Assembly (NCBI RefSeq): GCF_013376455.1
Contig: NZ_CP045504.1
Coordinates: forward strand, 3,245,001 to 3,309,000
From: Desulfolutivibrio sulfodismutans DSM 3696
Lineage (GTDB): Bacteria > Desulfobacterota > Desulfovibrionia > Desulfovibrionales > Desulfovibrionaceae
Length of the DNA: 64,000 nt
Direction: 5' to 3'
Shown here: positions 24,660-33,135 of the stretch, piece after piece
Layout of the letters: every line of letters begins with the position of its first letter
Numbering within the stretch: the first letter of the stretch is position 1
Position numbers and translations under genes: made by a program
Notes under the pieces: model-generated
The model's database searches: none
What the model was told of the DNA's origin: nothing
What the model saw: the letters and a program-made list of their open reading frames with translations, nothing else

Positions 24660-25118
24660 ATGACCATGCGAGAGTCGGATGTGAAGCGTGCAGTAAGACA
24701 TCGAGGCTTTACGCTGCTCGAGGTTGTGGCCGTCCTTGTCCTGCTCGGCATCCTGGCCTCCGTTGCCGTGGCCCGGTTCGCCGACACCAACGCCGAAACC
24801 GTGGCCGAGGCCGAAATTTTCAAGTCGCACCTGCGCTATGCCCAGCTTCGGGCCATGGGCGACATCTATCCCTGGACCGTCACCGTGGGCGGCGGCAGCT
24901 ACACCCTGTCCACCACCAACCCGTCCGTCGGCGCTCCGGTGCTTCCCGGCGAGTCCGGGGCCACGCACAGCTATGACGGCGGCGTGACCGCCACAGCCGG
25001 AACCTTCACCTTCAATTGGCGCGGCCAGCCCACCACGGGCGGCGGAACCAGCGTCACCTTTGACGGCGATCCGGACGTCACCGTGACCGTCCTTTCGGAG
25101 ACCGGCTTTGCGCAATAA
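24660..25118 (+). CDS. Minor pilin/pseudopilin (MshC-like)
   Basis: Type IV prepilin-like protein, 152 residues from ATG 24660 (an ATG two codons later is possible; the RBS is weak for both). Leader ends RHRG, cleaved before FTLLEVVAVLVLLGILASV, with Glu5 present. The globular part contains GspH-like features (HLRYAQLRAMGDIYPWTVTV, then a beta-rich C-terminal half with FNWRGQPTTGGG). Minor pilins of this sort prime pilus assembly at the tip. It lies 87 bases after the major pilin and overlaps the next pseudopilin by 11 bases. In MSHA loci the gene after mshA is mshC. Confidence 0.85.
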   Translation: MTMRESDVKRAVRHRGFTLLEVVAVLVLLGILASVAVARFADTNAETVAEAEIFKSHLRYAQLRAMGDIYPWTVTVGGGSYTLSTTNPSVGAPVLPGESGATHSYDGGVTATAGTFTFNWRGQPTTGGGTSVTFDGDPDVTVTVLSETGFAQ

Positions 25119-25548
25119 TGTTCGCCCGCGCCCGCGCGGCTTCTCCCTCATCGAAATCATCATCACCCTGGTGGTGCTGGGCATCGCCGGGGCCATGCTG
25201 GTCACGTTCATGGGGCCGGGCATCACCCGCAGTTCCGATCCGCTGCGGGCGCTGCAAAATGACGCCAGTTTGCAGGCGGTGATGGAGAACATGATTGCTG
25301 CGGCGCCGGACGTGGCGGATTTGGCGACGCTCAAAACGAGCATCGGCGCTGCGGGGTCGGACCAGACCAATGCCTACGGCATGAATACCATTGCGTATCA
25401 TGTTGATCGAAACTCGCTGTGTTATCTTGATACGGGTTCCAATACCTTCACAAACACCACGGATACCAGCATCGGCATTTATCTCTGCGTCACCATTTCC
25501 CTGCCCGGCCAATCCGGCTCCAAAATTTCCTACCTTTTTACGAAATGA
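25108..25548 (+). CDS. Minor pilin/pseudopilin (MshD-like)
   Basis: Type IV prepilin-like protein, 146 residues. Translation is read from TTG 25108, placed 7 bases after GGAG and overlapping the previous gene by 11 bases. Leader ends RPRG, cleaved before FSLIEIIITLVVLGIAGAML with Glu5. The head has Cys pairs that could form a disulfide (SLCYL ... IYLCVTIS). Probably a tip or priming subunit. It overlaps the next pseudopilin by four bases (ATGA), so the pseudopilin genes are tightly coupled. Individual MSHA letter names are by order only. Confidence 0.83.
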   Translation: MRNNVRPRPRGFSLIEIIITLVVLGIAGAMLVTFMGPGITRSSDPLRALQNDASLQAVMENMIAAAPDVADLATLKTSIGAAGSDQTNAYGMNTIAYHVDRNSLCYLDTGSNTFTNTTDTSIGIYLCVTISLPGQSGSKISYLFTK

Positions 25549-26045
25549 TGACCATTGCCGCCGCCCGCCGCCAACGCGGCTTCACCCTCATTGAGATCAT
25601 CGCCGCCCTGGTGCTTATGGGCATCCTGGCCGCGACGGTGTTCAATTTCATGGGGCAGGCCGTGCGGGGGTTTTTCATCGCCCGCGACGCCCTGGCGATC
25701 ACCCAGAAGGCGCAGATCGCGATGAACCGGATGCGGATTGAGTTTACCTATCTGGCCAGCGTGAGCGCGTCGTCTTCGACATCGATCACGTATACCGCAG
25801 AATTTCCCAGCGGGACGGAGACGCATACCATCACCACCGCCGCCGGGCAGCTCACCTACGACGGCGTGGCCTTGGTCGACGGCGTGGGCGGATGCACTTT
25901 CGCCTACTATGATGACCCCTCAGCTGCGGCGGATACAAGTTTTGATGCAACCAACACCAAGCTGATCGGCATTACCCTGACCATGCAGGACAGCGACGGC
26001 GTCACGGCGACCTTCACCACCCGGGTGGCCCCTGGAAAAATCTAG
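25545..26045 (+). CDS. Minor pilin/pseudopilin (MshO-like)
   Basis: Type IV prepilin-like protein, 166 residues. Leader ends RQRG, cleaved before FTLIEIIAALVLMGILAATV with Glu5. The head starts with an amphipathic helix (ARDALAITQKAQIAMNRMRIEF), as in PilW/MshO-type minor pilins, followed by a beta-rich region with TCTFAYYDD-like sequence (GGCTFAYYDD). ATG 25545 overlaps the previous stop (ATGA). It is followed 13 bases later by the first of three large stem-sharing surface proteins, which fits the MSHA order O-P-Q. Likely part of the pilus tip complex. Confidence 0.85.
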   Translation: MMTIAAARRQRGFTLIEIIAALVLMGILAATVFNFMGQAVRGFFIARDALAITQKAQIAMNRMRIEFTYLASVSASSSTSITYTAEFPSGTETHTITTAAGQLTYDGVALVDGVGGCTFAYYDDPSAAADTSFDATNTKLIGITLTMQDSDGVTATFTTRVAPGKI

Positions 26046-26058
26046 GGGACGCCGCAAC

Positions 26059-27732
26059 ATGCCTGAAACGCATGGAGACCGGATGCCCCGCCGCACCGCA
26101 ACCACCCGATTCATAGCGACAGCGCGTATCGCGCGTCGCGCCCTCCGCAGTTCCTCACGCGGCGGCGCGCTGCTCTACGTCATCGCCTCCATCGTGCTTC
26201 TTGGCGTGATCGGCGGCGGCGTGGCCTACTTTTCCTCGTCATCAAGCACCTCGCAACTGGCCGCCACCCGGGCCGAGCAGGCCTATTATGCGGCGCTGGC
26301 GGGGCAGGCGTATGTGAAGCAGCGGCATGAGGCGATGCGGACGAGCTCCGCCAGCCTGGACGCCCTCCTTGCCGACCTGGATGCGCATTCCGGCATCTAT
26401 ACGCTCGCCGACAATCGCCGGTTCTCGCTGACGACAAGTAAGATTGACGCCACACACTATTCCGCGACCGTGACCGGCAGCTATCTGGATGCTGCGGGAG
26501 GGGCCACGGAAAATACCGTCATCGACATGGGTTCCAGGGTATATATACCCGCGAGCAGCGGCGGGAGCACCGTTCCGGAATCGGCCCGAAAAACCCCGGT
26601 GGTGGCCAACGGGGCGACGATTGACGGCGGCGTCTCGGCCGACACCGTGACCCTGAACAACGAATCGACCGTCACCGGCGATGTCATTTCCACCACCTGG
26701 GTCGTCATCGGCAACAAGGCCGCCGTTGGCGGGGACGTCTGCGCCGGGGGGAACGTGACCCTGAACAACGAGTCGTCCGTGGGCGGCGACATCAACGCCA
26801 CGGGCGATGTGTATATCGGCGCGAACAACGCCGTGGTGCAGGGCAGCGTCTATGCCGGCGGCAACGTGACCATCCAGAACGGGGCCAAGGTCATGGGCGA
26901 CGTCCATGCCGGAGGCTACGTTTCCATCGGCTCCAACAACGGGTCGGTCTATGGCAGCGTCTATGCCGCAGGCGACGTGACCCTCGGAAACGCGGCCCGG
27001 GTCTATGCCAACGTGCATTCCGGCGGAAACATCAATGTCCTGTGGGGCGGAACCATCGACGGCAACGCCGTGGCGGCGGGGACCGTCTCGGTGAACGCCT
27101 GGGGCGGCAAGGTGTCCGGGTCCATCACCCAAAACGCCTCCTCGCCTCCGCGCATCAAGCCCACCGCGCCTACGGCCTGCGACGTGGTGGACGCGCCGCC
27201 GCTGCAAGTCTATTTAGCCGGTACAACGAACATCTCCGTGAGTTACGGAAACGCCAAGGACATCGCCCCGGGCTCCTATGGCAAGCTTGTCGCTTCCGGT
27301 AACAACACCATTACGCTTCATGCCGGTACCTACTCTTTCAGTTCCATGAATTTTTCCTGGGATTGCGACTGGCGGCTCGATGTGTCCGGAGGCGATATCA
27401 CCATCTTCGTGGTGGGCGATGTGGCGTTTGGCGGCGAGGTGACGGTCTTGGTTTCCTCCGATGGCACGAACTATACTAACATGTGGAGCGTGGACCCGAA
27501 TCTGGCGGCCCGGGTCTATTTGGAAACACACGGGAATTTTACGGCGGGACAAAGCGGCCGTTGGTTCGGCACCATACTGGCGAAGAACAATATCGCCTTC
27601 AACGGCAGTCAGACGCCCGAGGACAAGCCTACGGTGATCGGACTTCTGGCGACGGTTGACGGGGTGGTGACTTTAAGCAATAAATTTTCTAATATTCGTA
27701 TCGTCTCAAATTTCGCCCAGGCGAACTGGTAG
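26059..27732 (+). CDS. MshP/PilX-like stem protein with beta-helix passenger
   Basis: Large minor-pilin-like surface protein, 557 residues, not matching a named family over its length. Residues 34-60 (SRGGALLYVIASIVLLG ... YFSSS) form a prepilin-like hydrophobic stem without Glu5, as in PilX/GspK tip subunits. Residues about 185-345 are a repetitive, Gly/Val/Asn-rich region (units such as GGNVTLNNESSVGGDINATGD, GSVYAGGNVTIQNGAKV) resembling a bactofilin/polymer beta-helix. A beta-rich C-terminal domain follows. AGGGGAC precedes ATG 26059; ATG 26083 is an alternative. The stem and the next residues (AEQAYYAALAGQAYVK) recur in the two genes downstream, so it belongs to a paralogous set. Likely displayed at the pilus tip. 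Confidence 0.75.
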   Translation: MPETHGDRMPRRTATTRFIATARIARRALRSSSRGGALLYVIASIVLLGVIGGGVAYFSSSSSTSQLAATRAEQAYYAALAGQAYVKQRHEAMRTSSASLDALLADLDAHSGIYTLADNRRFSLTTSKIDATHYSATVTGSYLDAAGGATENTVIDMGSRVYIPASSGGSTVPESARKTPVVANGATIDGGVSADTVTLNNESTVTGDVISTTWVVIGNKAAVGGDVCAGGNVTLNNESSVGGDINATGDVYIGANNAVVQGSVYAGGNVTIQNGAKVMGDVHAGGYVSIGSNNGSVYGSVYAAGDVTLGNAARVYANVHSGGNINVLWGGTIDGNAVAAGTVSVNAWGGKVSGSITQNASSPPRIKPTAPTACDVVDAPPLQVYLAGTTNISVSYGNAKDIAPGSYGKLVASGNNTITLHAGTYSFSSMNFSWDCDWRLDVSGGDITIFVVGDVAFGGEVTVLVSSDGTNYTNMWSVDPNLAARVYLETHGNFTAGQSGRWFGTILAKNNIAFNGSQTPEDKPTVIGLLATVDGVVTLSNKFSNIRIVSNFAQANW

Positions 27733-27854
27733 CGCCGCGTGCGCCGTATGCGCTGCATGGCTTGGCAGCAGGGCGGCGGCAAATCGATTCGGGAGTCCAT
27801 CCCAAGGAAGTTGTTCTCCATCTGATGGTCGGTCGTAACGAACCTGGGGGCAAC

Positions 27855-29375
27855 ATGTCGGGCAGTCGCAAAAATGCTCTCTTTTTCAGCCTTTCCTGCC
27901 GCCACTGCCGTATGACGCAGCGCGGTTCGGCGCTTTTGTACGTCATTGCCTCCATCGTTCTGCTCGGGGTCGTTGGTGGGGGAGTGGCGTATTTTTCGTC
28001 GTCGTCGAGTCAGGCGCAACTCTCACAGACTCTCAGTGCTCAGGCATACTACCTGTCACTTTCTGGAAAAAATTACGCCAATAAGTCAAACACAACGAGT
28101 GGTTCCTTTAGTCTTCAAGAGGGCAGTTTCACGTTATCCGGTGATGCGACGGTCATGAATTCGTTGGGGACGGCCAACAGCGGGACAGGGCGCGAGGCGA
28201 ATTACGACATTGCGTTCGTTCCTGATTTTTCGACACCGCCGTCGCAGAAGCCGGATCATAATATTCAAAAAGTTAATAAAACATTTTCAGGGTCAAATGT
28301 GGATCTTGAAGGTACGAGCGATGTGGTTGATATTGAAGCATACGTGGCAACTGGCGGGCAACATCAATATTGGGCGGCGTTTACCGGAATTGCTGATTCT
28401 GCACATCGAATAGCAGATGGAAGTTGTTACGTCGGATATCATGTGGCAACGATTACAGCGACAGATAGCTCTAGTATAAAAGAAGTGTATGATGATTATG
28501 GATATGTGAGTTATGATGTTCAAGTCAAGATGGGATGGCTGAAGTATCTTGATCATGCTGCTAGCGGAATTAATTTTCGATGGTATAACAACGAAGGATA
28601 TGGGCTCAGTTTCCTTCGGTTTGAATCCAAGACGCAATGCGGAGATTATATTCCAAATGGAATAAAGCCAGGAACATCGAATGAGTTTAAGGACAAGATG
28701 CTCATCGTCCTTTGGGAACAGCGTGGCGGGGTGAGACGATGGCTAGGATATGCTGTTGTTGGTACGCCATATGATTATGGGACGAGACGTCCTCCAGCAA
28801 GTGAGGATCCAAAGGTCGTTGGTCAGCAAAATGATGTTGATGGTTATTTAAACGATAATGCGACACTAGTCGTTCGAGTGATGGATGTTATGCGAAGCGG
28901 TAACCGTGTAACAGAAGTACTTGCTTTTTATGGCGACGCTTCTCCGTATTATGCTCGTTCATATGATGCCGTTGCTTCAAATATTTTGCGGAGACGTTAT
29001 TCTCCGGAATGGGTGGATAGTACTCTATTTCCAAAGTGGCCGTCAAATGTGCTTGTGGATAATGCCAGCGGGTACGCAGCATATTGGAATAACTCAAACA
29101 CAAGTTATGATTATTTTACGCTATTGAGCACAAACCCCCAAACGCCAAGTAACGCAGTAACATTTATCATGAATTCATCGGCGACGAACGCTACGCTTTT
29201 GAGCGACGGGTGTACGGTGAGGCTTTCGGCACTTCCTTTAGCTTCTTTTCCAAATGATCGAAGAGAAATTGGTATTCATGCAATGGGAAAGTTGTATTAT
29301 GATAGATGGCGCGACATTGAATATACGCTAGCATTTGATGATTTGGCAGTGCAAGTATTGGGAGAAGATGAATGA
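27855..29375 (+). CDS. Second stem-sharing pilus-tip-like protein, AT-rich passenger
   Basis: Minor-pilin-like protein, about 506 residues from ATG 27855 (ATG 27825 and 27912 are alternatives). Its stem, QRGSALLYVIASIVLLGVVGGGVAYF (about 22-47), is nearly identical to that of the preceding protein, again without Glu5, followed by SAQAYYLSLSGKNYANK. After about base 28015 the base composition falls sharply to AT-rich with different codon use, through to the stop. The passenger (about 55-506) has no family I recognise; it is beta-rich, aromatic, with few Cys (CYVGYH, TQCGDY, GCTVRL). The change point exactly after the stem suggests a passenger acquired by recombination. It overlaps the next small gene by four bases. 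Confidence 0.75.
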   Translation: MSGSRKNALFFSLSCRHCRMTQRGSALLYVIASIVLLGVVGGGVAYFSSSSSQAQLSQTLSAQAYYLSLSGKNYANKSNTTSGSFSLQEGSFTLSGDATVMNSLGTANSGTGREANYDIAFVPDFSTPPSQKPDHNIQKVNKTFSGSNVDLEGTSDVVDIEAYVATGGQHQYWAAFTGIADSAHRIADGSCYVGYHVATITATDSSSIKEVYDDYGYVSYDVQVKMGWLKYLDHAASGINFRWYNNEGYGLSFLRFESKTQCGDYIPNGIKPGTSNEFKDKMLIVLWEQRGGVRRWLGYAVVGTPYDYGTRRPPASEDPKVVGQQNDVDGYLNDNATLVVRVMDVMRSGNRVTEVLAFYGDASPYYARSYDAVASNILRRRYSPEWVDSTLFPKWPSNVLVDNASGYAAYWNNSNTSYDYFTLLSTNPQTPSNAVTFIMNSSATNATLLSDGCTVRLSALPLASFPNDRREIGIHAMGKLYYDRWRDIEYTLAFDDLAVQVLGEDE

Positions 29376-29629
29376 GATATACGCTAGTATTAACAGTGAT
29401 ATTGATGTGTGTACTCACGGGCTACGCTTCTGCCTTTGTTACTCCAAAAGATGCGGTGCGAATGGGATATAAGATTAGATATTGCGAGCCAAGATCAGAT
29501 CAAAAGAATACGTCATCCCCGTCTGAAGGCATGAATTCAACGCTTGAAGCACAACACAAGATAATGCCTTCTTCAGTTCAGAACGGTGGAGTTAGACAAA
29601 ATGATGGGAATTCAAAGCCGAAGGAGTAA
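29372..29629 (+). CDS. Small exported protein, AT-rich
   Basis: Unrecognised 85-residue protein. A clear Sec signal peptide (MRYTLVLTVILMCVLTGYASA, cleavage after residue 21) is followed by a short charged, Ser/Asn/Gln-rich mature part with one Cys (IRYCEPRS). ATG 29372 overlaps the stop of the preceding stem-passenger gene (ATGA), so the two are translationally coupled, and it shares the same AT-rich composition and probable foreign origin. It may be a partner of that passenger, for example a chaperone or accessory subunit; this is inference only. Confidence 0.65.
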   Translation: MRYTLVLTVILMCVLTGYASAFVTPKDAVRMGYKIRYCEPRSDQKNTSSPSEGMNSTLEAQHKIMPSSVQNGGVRQNDGNSKPKE

Positions 29630-30113
29630 AATTGCTATATCTTTATGTGTGAACTAAATGCGTTAAAAAGTATTTTTCCGTATACTTCTGTGATTGCGCT
29701 CGTTCGCCGCTCGCTTGCCGACCGTCTTCTGGGCTTCACCCAGGCCACCGGCGCCAGTGCCCAGGAGGTCCGACTGATGAATTTCCGCCTCCGTTTCCGG
29801 GAATAAAGCTCCCCGGTCGGCGTCCACTTTCGTGGCCCTGTCACAGGGGATTCTTTCTTTCTGTCCCGCCGTCACATCACCTACCTCTGATGAGTTTCAC
29901 TTCTCGACAAGGCGGGAAAGCGTTTTGGCGACAAAATATTTATTTTACGTTTAATATCAAAAAATAAGTAAAGATTGTATAATAAATTGCAAAATTCATT
30001 TTCCAATAGATTCATCCTCTGTCATCTGCTAATACTTCACCAAAATACGTCAGATATCGGCGAACCCCGCGTCGGCCCTGGCGCACGATGCATCGCCGGG
30101 AAGCGTTCTCCGT
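29630..30113. other. Intergenic scar with a GC-rich fragment in an AT-rich tract
   Basis: No supported gene. A GC-rich piece (about 29695-29885) is framed by AT-rich DNA (29630-29690 and 29930-30050, the latter very A/T rich). On the minus strand the piece reads open for about 70 codons without RBS or recognisable domain. It looks like a remnant left by the event that brought in the AT-rich passenger. The end before 30114 probably carries the promoter or leader of the lectin-like gene. Confidence 0.4.
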
Positions 30114-31520
30114 ATGTCTCACCCGGGTCTTTCACGGTTTCCGCAGCACATCAGGCATTCCGCAACGGCGCGAACCAGCCGGTGCGGCGCGTCACTGCTA
30201 TACGTCGTCGCCGCCATCACCCTGCTGGCCGTTCTGGCCGCCGCCATCGCCGTCTTCTCCGGCGCCTCGTCCCAGTCCCAGACCAGCCACGCCCCGTCGC
30301 TCGCCGCCTATTACCTGGCCCTGGCCGGCCTCAACCACGCCGCGACCCTCTCCGCAAACGACCTCGAAGCCCTTCTCGACGCGCCGGGCGTGACCTGCGC
30401 CCTGGATACCGGGCACTTCACCCTGGAGGTGCTCGAACGCAACGCCGACGGCTCGTTCGCCGTGGCCGCCACAGGCACGGCCCTGCCGGACAGCCCGCGC
30501 CAATCCGTCTGTTGCCTGCCGGGCACGGTGTCGGACGCCGGGGGCTATATCTCTTTTGAAAACGACCTGGAGGACTTCGACCTGCCCGTGACCTCGGGAA
30601 CCCGCAACAGCAACATCGTCTCCGTGGACCTGAACAACAGGGTGGCCGTTTTCGGCAACAACACCCAATATGCCTACGGCTGCCTGTGGTACCGGGGAAA
30701 CCGCACCTGGTGCGAGTCCGGAAAATGCCTGTTCGGCAAGGGTCTGCGGGCCTATTTCCGATTTTCCTATGCCGCCGTCCCGCCGGGCCTGGCCTGTGGC
30801 GACGGCTTCACCTTCGCGGTCATAAACGCCACGGAAAACGACGCCTCGCGCTCGGGCGGACTGGTGGGCATGGGCGAGCTTCTGGGCTACGCCGGGCCGG
30901 GTTCCACGGCGGACGGCCGGGGGCTCGCGCCGCCGAAATTTGCGGTGGAGTTCGACGTTTATGCCAACCAGGGGACGAAAAATCCCAACCGGGTCGATTC
31001 CCGGGCGGACGGCCAGGGCGGCGACCATGCGGCCCTGGTGTTCTGGGGGTTTGAGGACGATTCCGGTTCCTGCGCGTCGTCGGGCCATTCCTATGCCTGC
31101 GCCCAGGACGACAACCGCCATTCCCGCCAGGGTACGGAGAATGTGGGGCTTGGCGTCTCCGGCGACATGCCGCGCAACAGCCTGAACCGATCCGGGGCCG
31201 GGGACTACGCCGCGCAAAGCGGCCGCCCGGACTGGCTGCAAAGCGGCGCGCACGCCATGCGCATGGAGGTGGACCGGGCCGACGCCCCGGACATCCTGGG
31301 CGATTATGCCTACAGCATCCGGGTCTGGATCGATTGCTCCGACTGCGACGACGTCATGAGCGCCTATACGGCCGGTCCACCCACCCTGTCCCGGTCATTT
31401 TCCCTGTCGCGGGCCCAGCACGAACGCTTCGAGCGGGTGCTCTTCGGCTGGACCGAGGCCACGGGCGCGGCCGTGCAGCAAGTGGGCGTGTCCGATTTCA
31501 AGCTGTATTTTCTGGAATAG
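30114..31520 (+). CDS. Third stem-sharing protein with L-type lectin-like domain
   Basis: Minor-pilin-like protein, 468 residues. The stem ([29 protein letters not shown], about 22-50) and [15 protein letters not shown] repeat the pattern of the two upstream paralogues. From about residue 150 the protein resembles the concanavalin-like L-type lectin fold: [53 protein letters not shown] and DHAALVFWG correspond to the core strands and metal-site region of legume-type lectins. Several Cys are present, some paired nearby ([15 protein letters not shown]). It is GC-rich like the host. Position matches MshQ, the last gene of MSHA loci, which also carries a lectin-like domain. A carbohydrate-binding pilus-tip adhesin is the natural inference; the sugar is unknown. 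Confidence 0.75.
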   Translation: MSHPGLSRFPQHIRHSATARTSRCGASLLYVVAAITLLAVLAAAIAVFSGASSQSQTSHAPSLAAYYLALAGLNHAATLSANDLEALLDAPGVTCALDTGHFTLEVLERNADGSFAVAATGTALPDSPRQSVCCLPGTVSDAGGYISFENDLEDFDLPVTSGTRNSNIVSVDLNNRVAVFGNNTQYAYGCLWYRGNRTWCESGKCLFGKGLRAYFRFSYAAVPPGLACGDGFTFAVINATENDASRSGGLVGMGELLGYAGPGSTADGRGLAPPKFAVEFDVYANQGTKNPNRVDSRADGQGGDHAALVFWGFEDDSGSCASSGHSYACAQDDNRHSRQGTENVGLGVSGDMPRNSLNRSGAGDYAAQSGRPDWLQSGAHAMRMEVDRADAPDILGDYAYSIRVWIDCSDCDDVMSAYTAGPPTLSRSFSLSRAQHERFERVLFGWTEATGAAVQQVGVSDFKLYFLE

Positions 31521-31553
31521 GGGGTCGGCTTTACATCGCCCGGGCCTTGGGCC

Positions 31554-32138
31554 ATGTTCCGGCCCATGCGCCGAACCCTTGCCGCCATGTGTCTGGCCCT
31601 TTTCGCCTCCCTGCCCGCAAGCGCCCCCGGCGGCGAGGTCATCTACAAATACGACGCCCCGGGCGGCGTCATCCATCTTTCCAACCGGCGCCTGAGCAAG
31701 GACTACCGGCCCTATTTCTACATGCGCGTGCCGCGCGCCGTGGACCAAGACAAGCTCATGGCCGTGATCCGCTACTACGGCCGCCGCTATAAGATCGATC
31801 CGGAGCTGGTGCGGGCCATGGTGGAGGTGGAGTCGGGTTTCGTGATCGAGGCCGTCTCGCCCAAGGGTGCCCAGGGGCTGATGCAGATCATGCCCGGCAC
31901 GGGCAAGGATCTGGGGCTGACGGAACCCTTCGAGCCCGGGCCGAACATCGAGGCCGGGGTGCGGTATATGCGCGACATGCTGGATCGCTTCGGCGGCGAC
32001 GCCTCCCTGGCCCTGGCGGCCTACAACGCCGGGCCGGGCCGGGTGTCGCGCACGACCGGCGTGCCGGACATCCCCGAAACCAAGGATTACGTGGCCAAGG
32101 TCATGGGCCGCTACGGGGCGCGCTCGGGCATGCGGTAA
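31554..32138 (+). CDS. SLT-domain lytic transglycosylase
   Basis: Exported murein lytic transglycosylase that cleaves the MurNAc-GlcNAc bond. 194 residues: a signal peptide (about 1-25), a short GEVIYKYDAPGGVIHLSNR segment seen in small SLT proteins, then a compact Slt/LtgA-like domain with the catalytic Glu in EVESGFVIEAVSPKGAQGLMQIMPGT and the AAYNAGPGRV motif. It lies 33 bases after the lectin-like gene and is probably the last gene of the pilus locus; such enzymes open the wall for trans-envelope machines. ATG 31566 is an alternative start. Confidence 0.9.
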   Translation: MFRPMRRTLAAMCLALFASLPASAPGGEVIYKYDAPGGVIHLSNRRLSKDYRPYFYMRVPRAVDQDKLMAVIRYYGRRYKIDPELVRAMVEVESGFVIEAVSPKGAQGLMQIMPGTGKDLGLTEPFEPGPNIEAGVRYMRDMLDRFGGDASLALAAYNAGPGRVSRTTGVPDIPETKDYVAKVMGRYGARSGMR

Positions 32139-32165
32139 TATTTTCGGTACCGAGGGGAAATTGTC

Positions 32166-32480
32166 ATGACGCGAATTCTCATACATCCTGGCGAGCACCT
32201 GGCTGACGAGTTGCAGGCCCTTGGCATGAGCGCCAACGCATTGGCCAAGGAACTTGGCGTGCCCACCAACCGCATCACCCAGATCATAGCGGGCCGACGC
32301 GGGATCACGGGGGATACCGCCTTGCGGCTGGGGAGGTGGTTCGGAACGGGACCGGACATCTGGATGAATCTGCAAAAAAATTATGAGCTCAAACGGGCGG
32401 CCCAGGAGATTGGACGGGCCTTGGAGGATATCCCCCGGCACGACATGGCGGCGCAAGCGCCAACCCTCGCCGCCCGGTGA
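32166..32480 (+). CDS. HigA-like HTH protein (orphan antitoxin)
   Basis: Small DNA-binding protein of the HigA family, 104 residues: ILIHPGEHLADELQALGMSANALAKELGVPTNRITQIIAGRRGITGDTALRL is the typical HigA N-terminus and Xre helix-turn-helix, followed by FGTGPDIWMNLQKNYELKRA. HigA normally pairs with a HigB RNase encoded just upstream. None is present here: the upstream neighbour is the lytic transglycosylase, 27 bases away, and downstream DNA is a convergent gene. RBS GAGGGG precedes ATG 32166. It is therefore a solitary antitoxin or an independent regulator. Confidence 0.88.
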   Translation: MTRILIHPGEHLADELQALGMSANALAKELGVPTNRITQIIAGRRGITGDTALRLGRWFGTGPDIWMNLQKNYELKRAAQEIGRALEDIPRHDMAAQAPTLAAR

Positions 32481-32551
32481 CCCGGAGGATCGAAGTCAGT
32501 CGACTACCGGGAATAAGGACGTACAGGCCGTGATGCTCGGGCCGGGCCCGG

Positions 32552-33106
32552 TCAACCAGCGCAGACGTTCGCCCCGGCGGGTTGCCGCGTCTCGTCCAGG
32601 AGCCGCAGGCCCAGGGCCGTGACCTCGGCCGGGATCAGCGTCCGCAACACGGCGAGGGGCAACCGCTGCCGCACCAGCAGCGCCCCGGCCACGTCCGTCA
32701 CCCGGTCCCACACCGCCGGGCGGCCAAACAAATCGGCCAGGATGCGGCCAAGCTGTCCCCGCAAAAGTCCCGAGGCCCCCATGCCGCGCAGGCCCAGGGC
32801 CTCGAATTCCCGCATGACATGCAGCATGTCGAAGGCCAGCCGCTCGCTGGCCAGATCCGCGTGCAGCCCGAAGGCCTCGCCCAGAAACCGCGTCTCGGCC
32901 TGATGCCCGGCCAGGGCGATGAGAAACCGCCGCCGGATGGTCAGCTTGCGGCTGTCGCCGGGCAGGACGTAGCCTGGATCGTCGTCGGGGCCGTCGATGG
33001 CCGCGCTCACGGCCGGGCAGTCCATGGCGAAGGACATGACCGCGTGCCCGGCCACATGGTGGGCCAGGGCCTGCAAGGGATCGCGCTGGGGTCGCGTCTG
33101 GTCCAT
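32552..33106 (-). CDS. M41 (FtsH peptidase)-like protein with altered zinc motif
   Basis: 184-residue protein, start ATG 33106 after GAGGAG. The segment LAHHVAGHAVMSFAMDC (13-29) and the following DGPDDDPGYV match the beginning of the FtsH-type M41 peptidase domain (HEAGHAV), and the rest is helical as expected (RRRFLIALAGHQAETRFLG). But the catalytic HExxH reads HVAGH (17-21): the Glu is Val, so hydrolysis is unlikely. No AAA+ domain or membrane segment is present. It lies 29 bases downstream of the HEAT/receiver gene on the same strand, so the two may be an operon. It could be a regulatory pseudo-protease; function unknown. Confidence 0.75.
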   Translation of the reverse strand: MDQTRPQRDPLQALAHHVAGHAVMSFAMDCPAVSAAIDGPDDDPGYVLPGDSRKLTIRRRFLIALAGHQAETRFLGEAFGLHADLASERLAFDMLHVMREFEALGLRGMGASGLLRGQLGRILADLFGRPAVWDRVTDVAGALLVRQRLPLAVLRTLIPAEVTALGLRLLDETRQPAGANVCAG

Positions 33107-33135
33107 TCCCGTTCTCCTCGGGGCGAGTCTGCGGG

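Noticed and set aside
32139-32165. HigB toxin gene expected before the HigA-like gene
   Set aside because: Only 27 bases separate it from the transglycosylase stop and no HigB-like sequence is found downstream.
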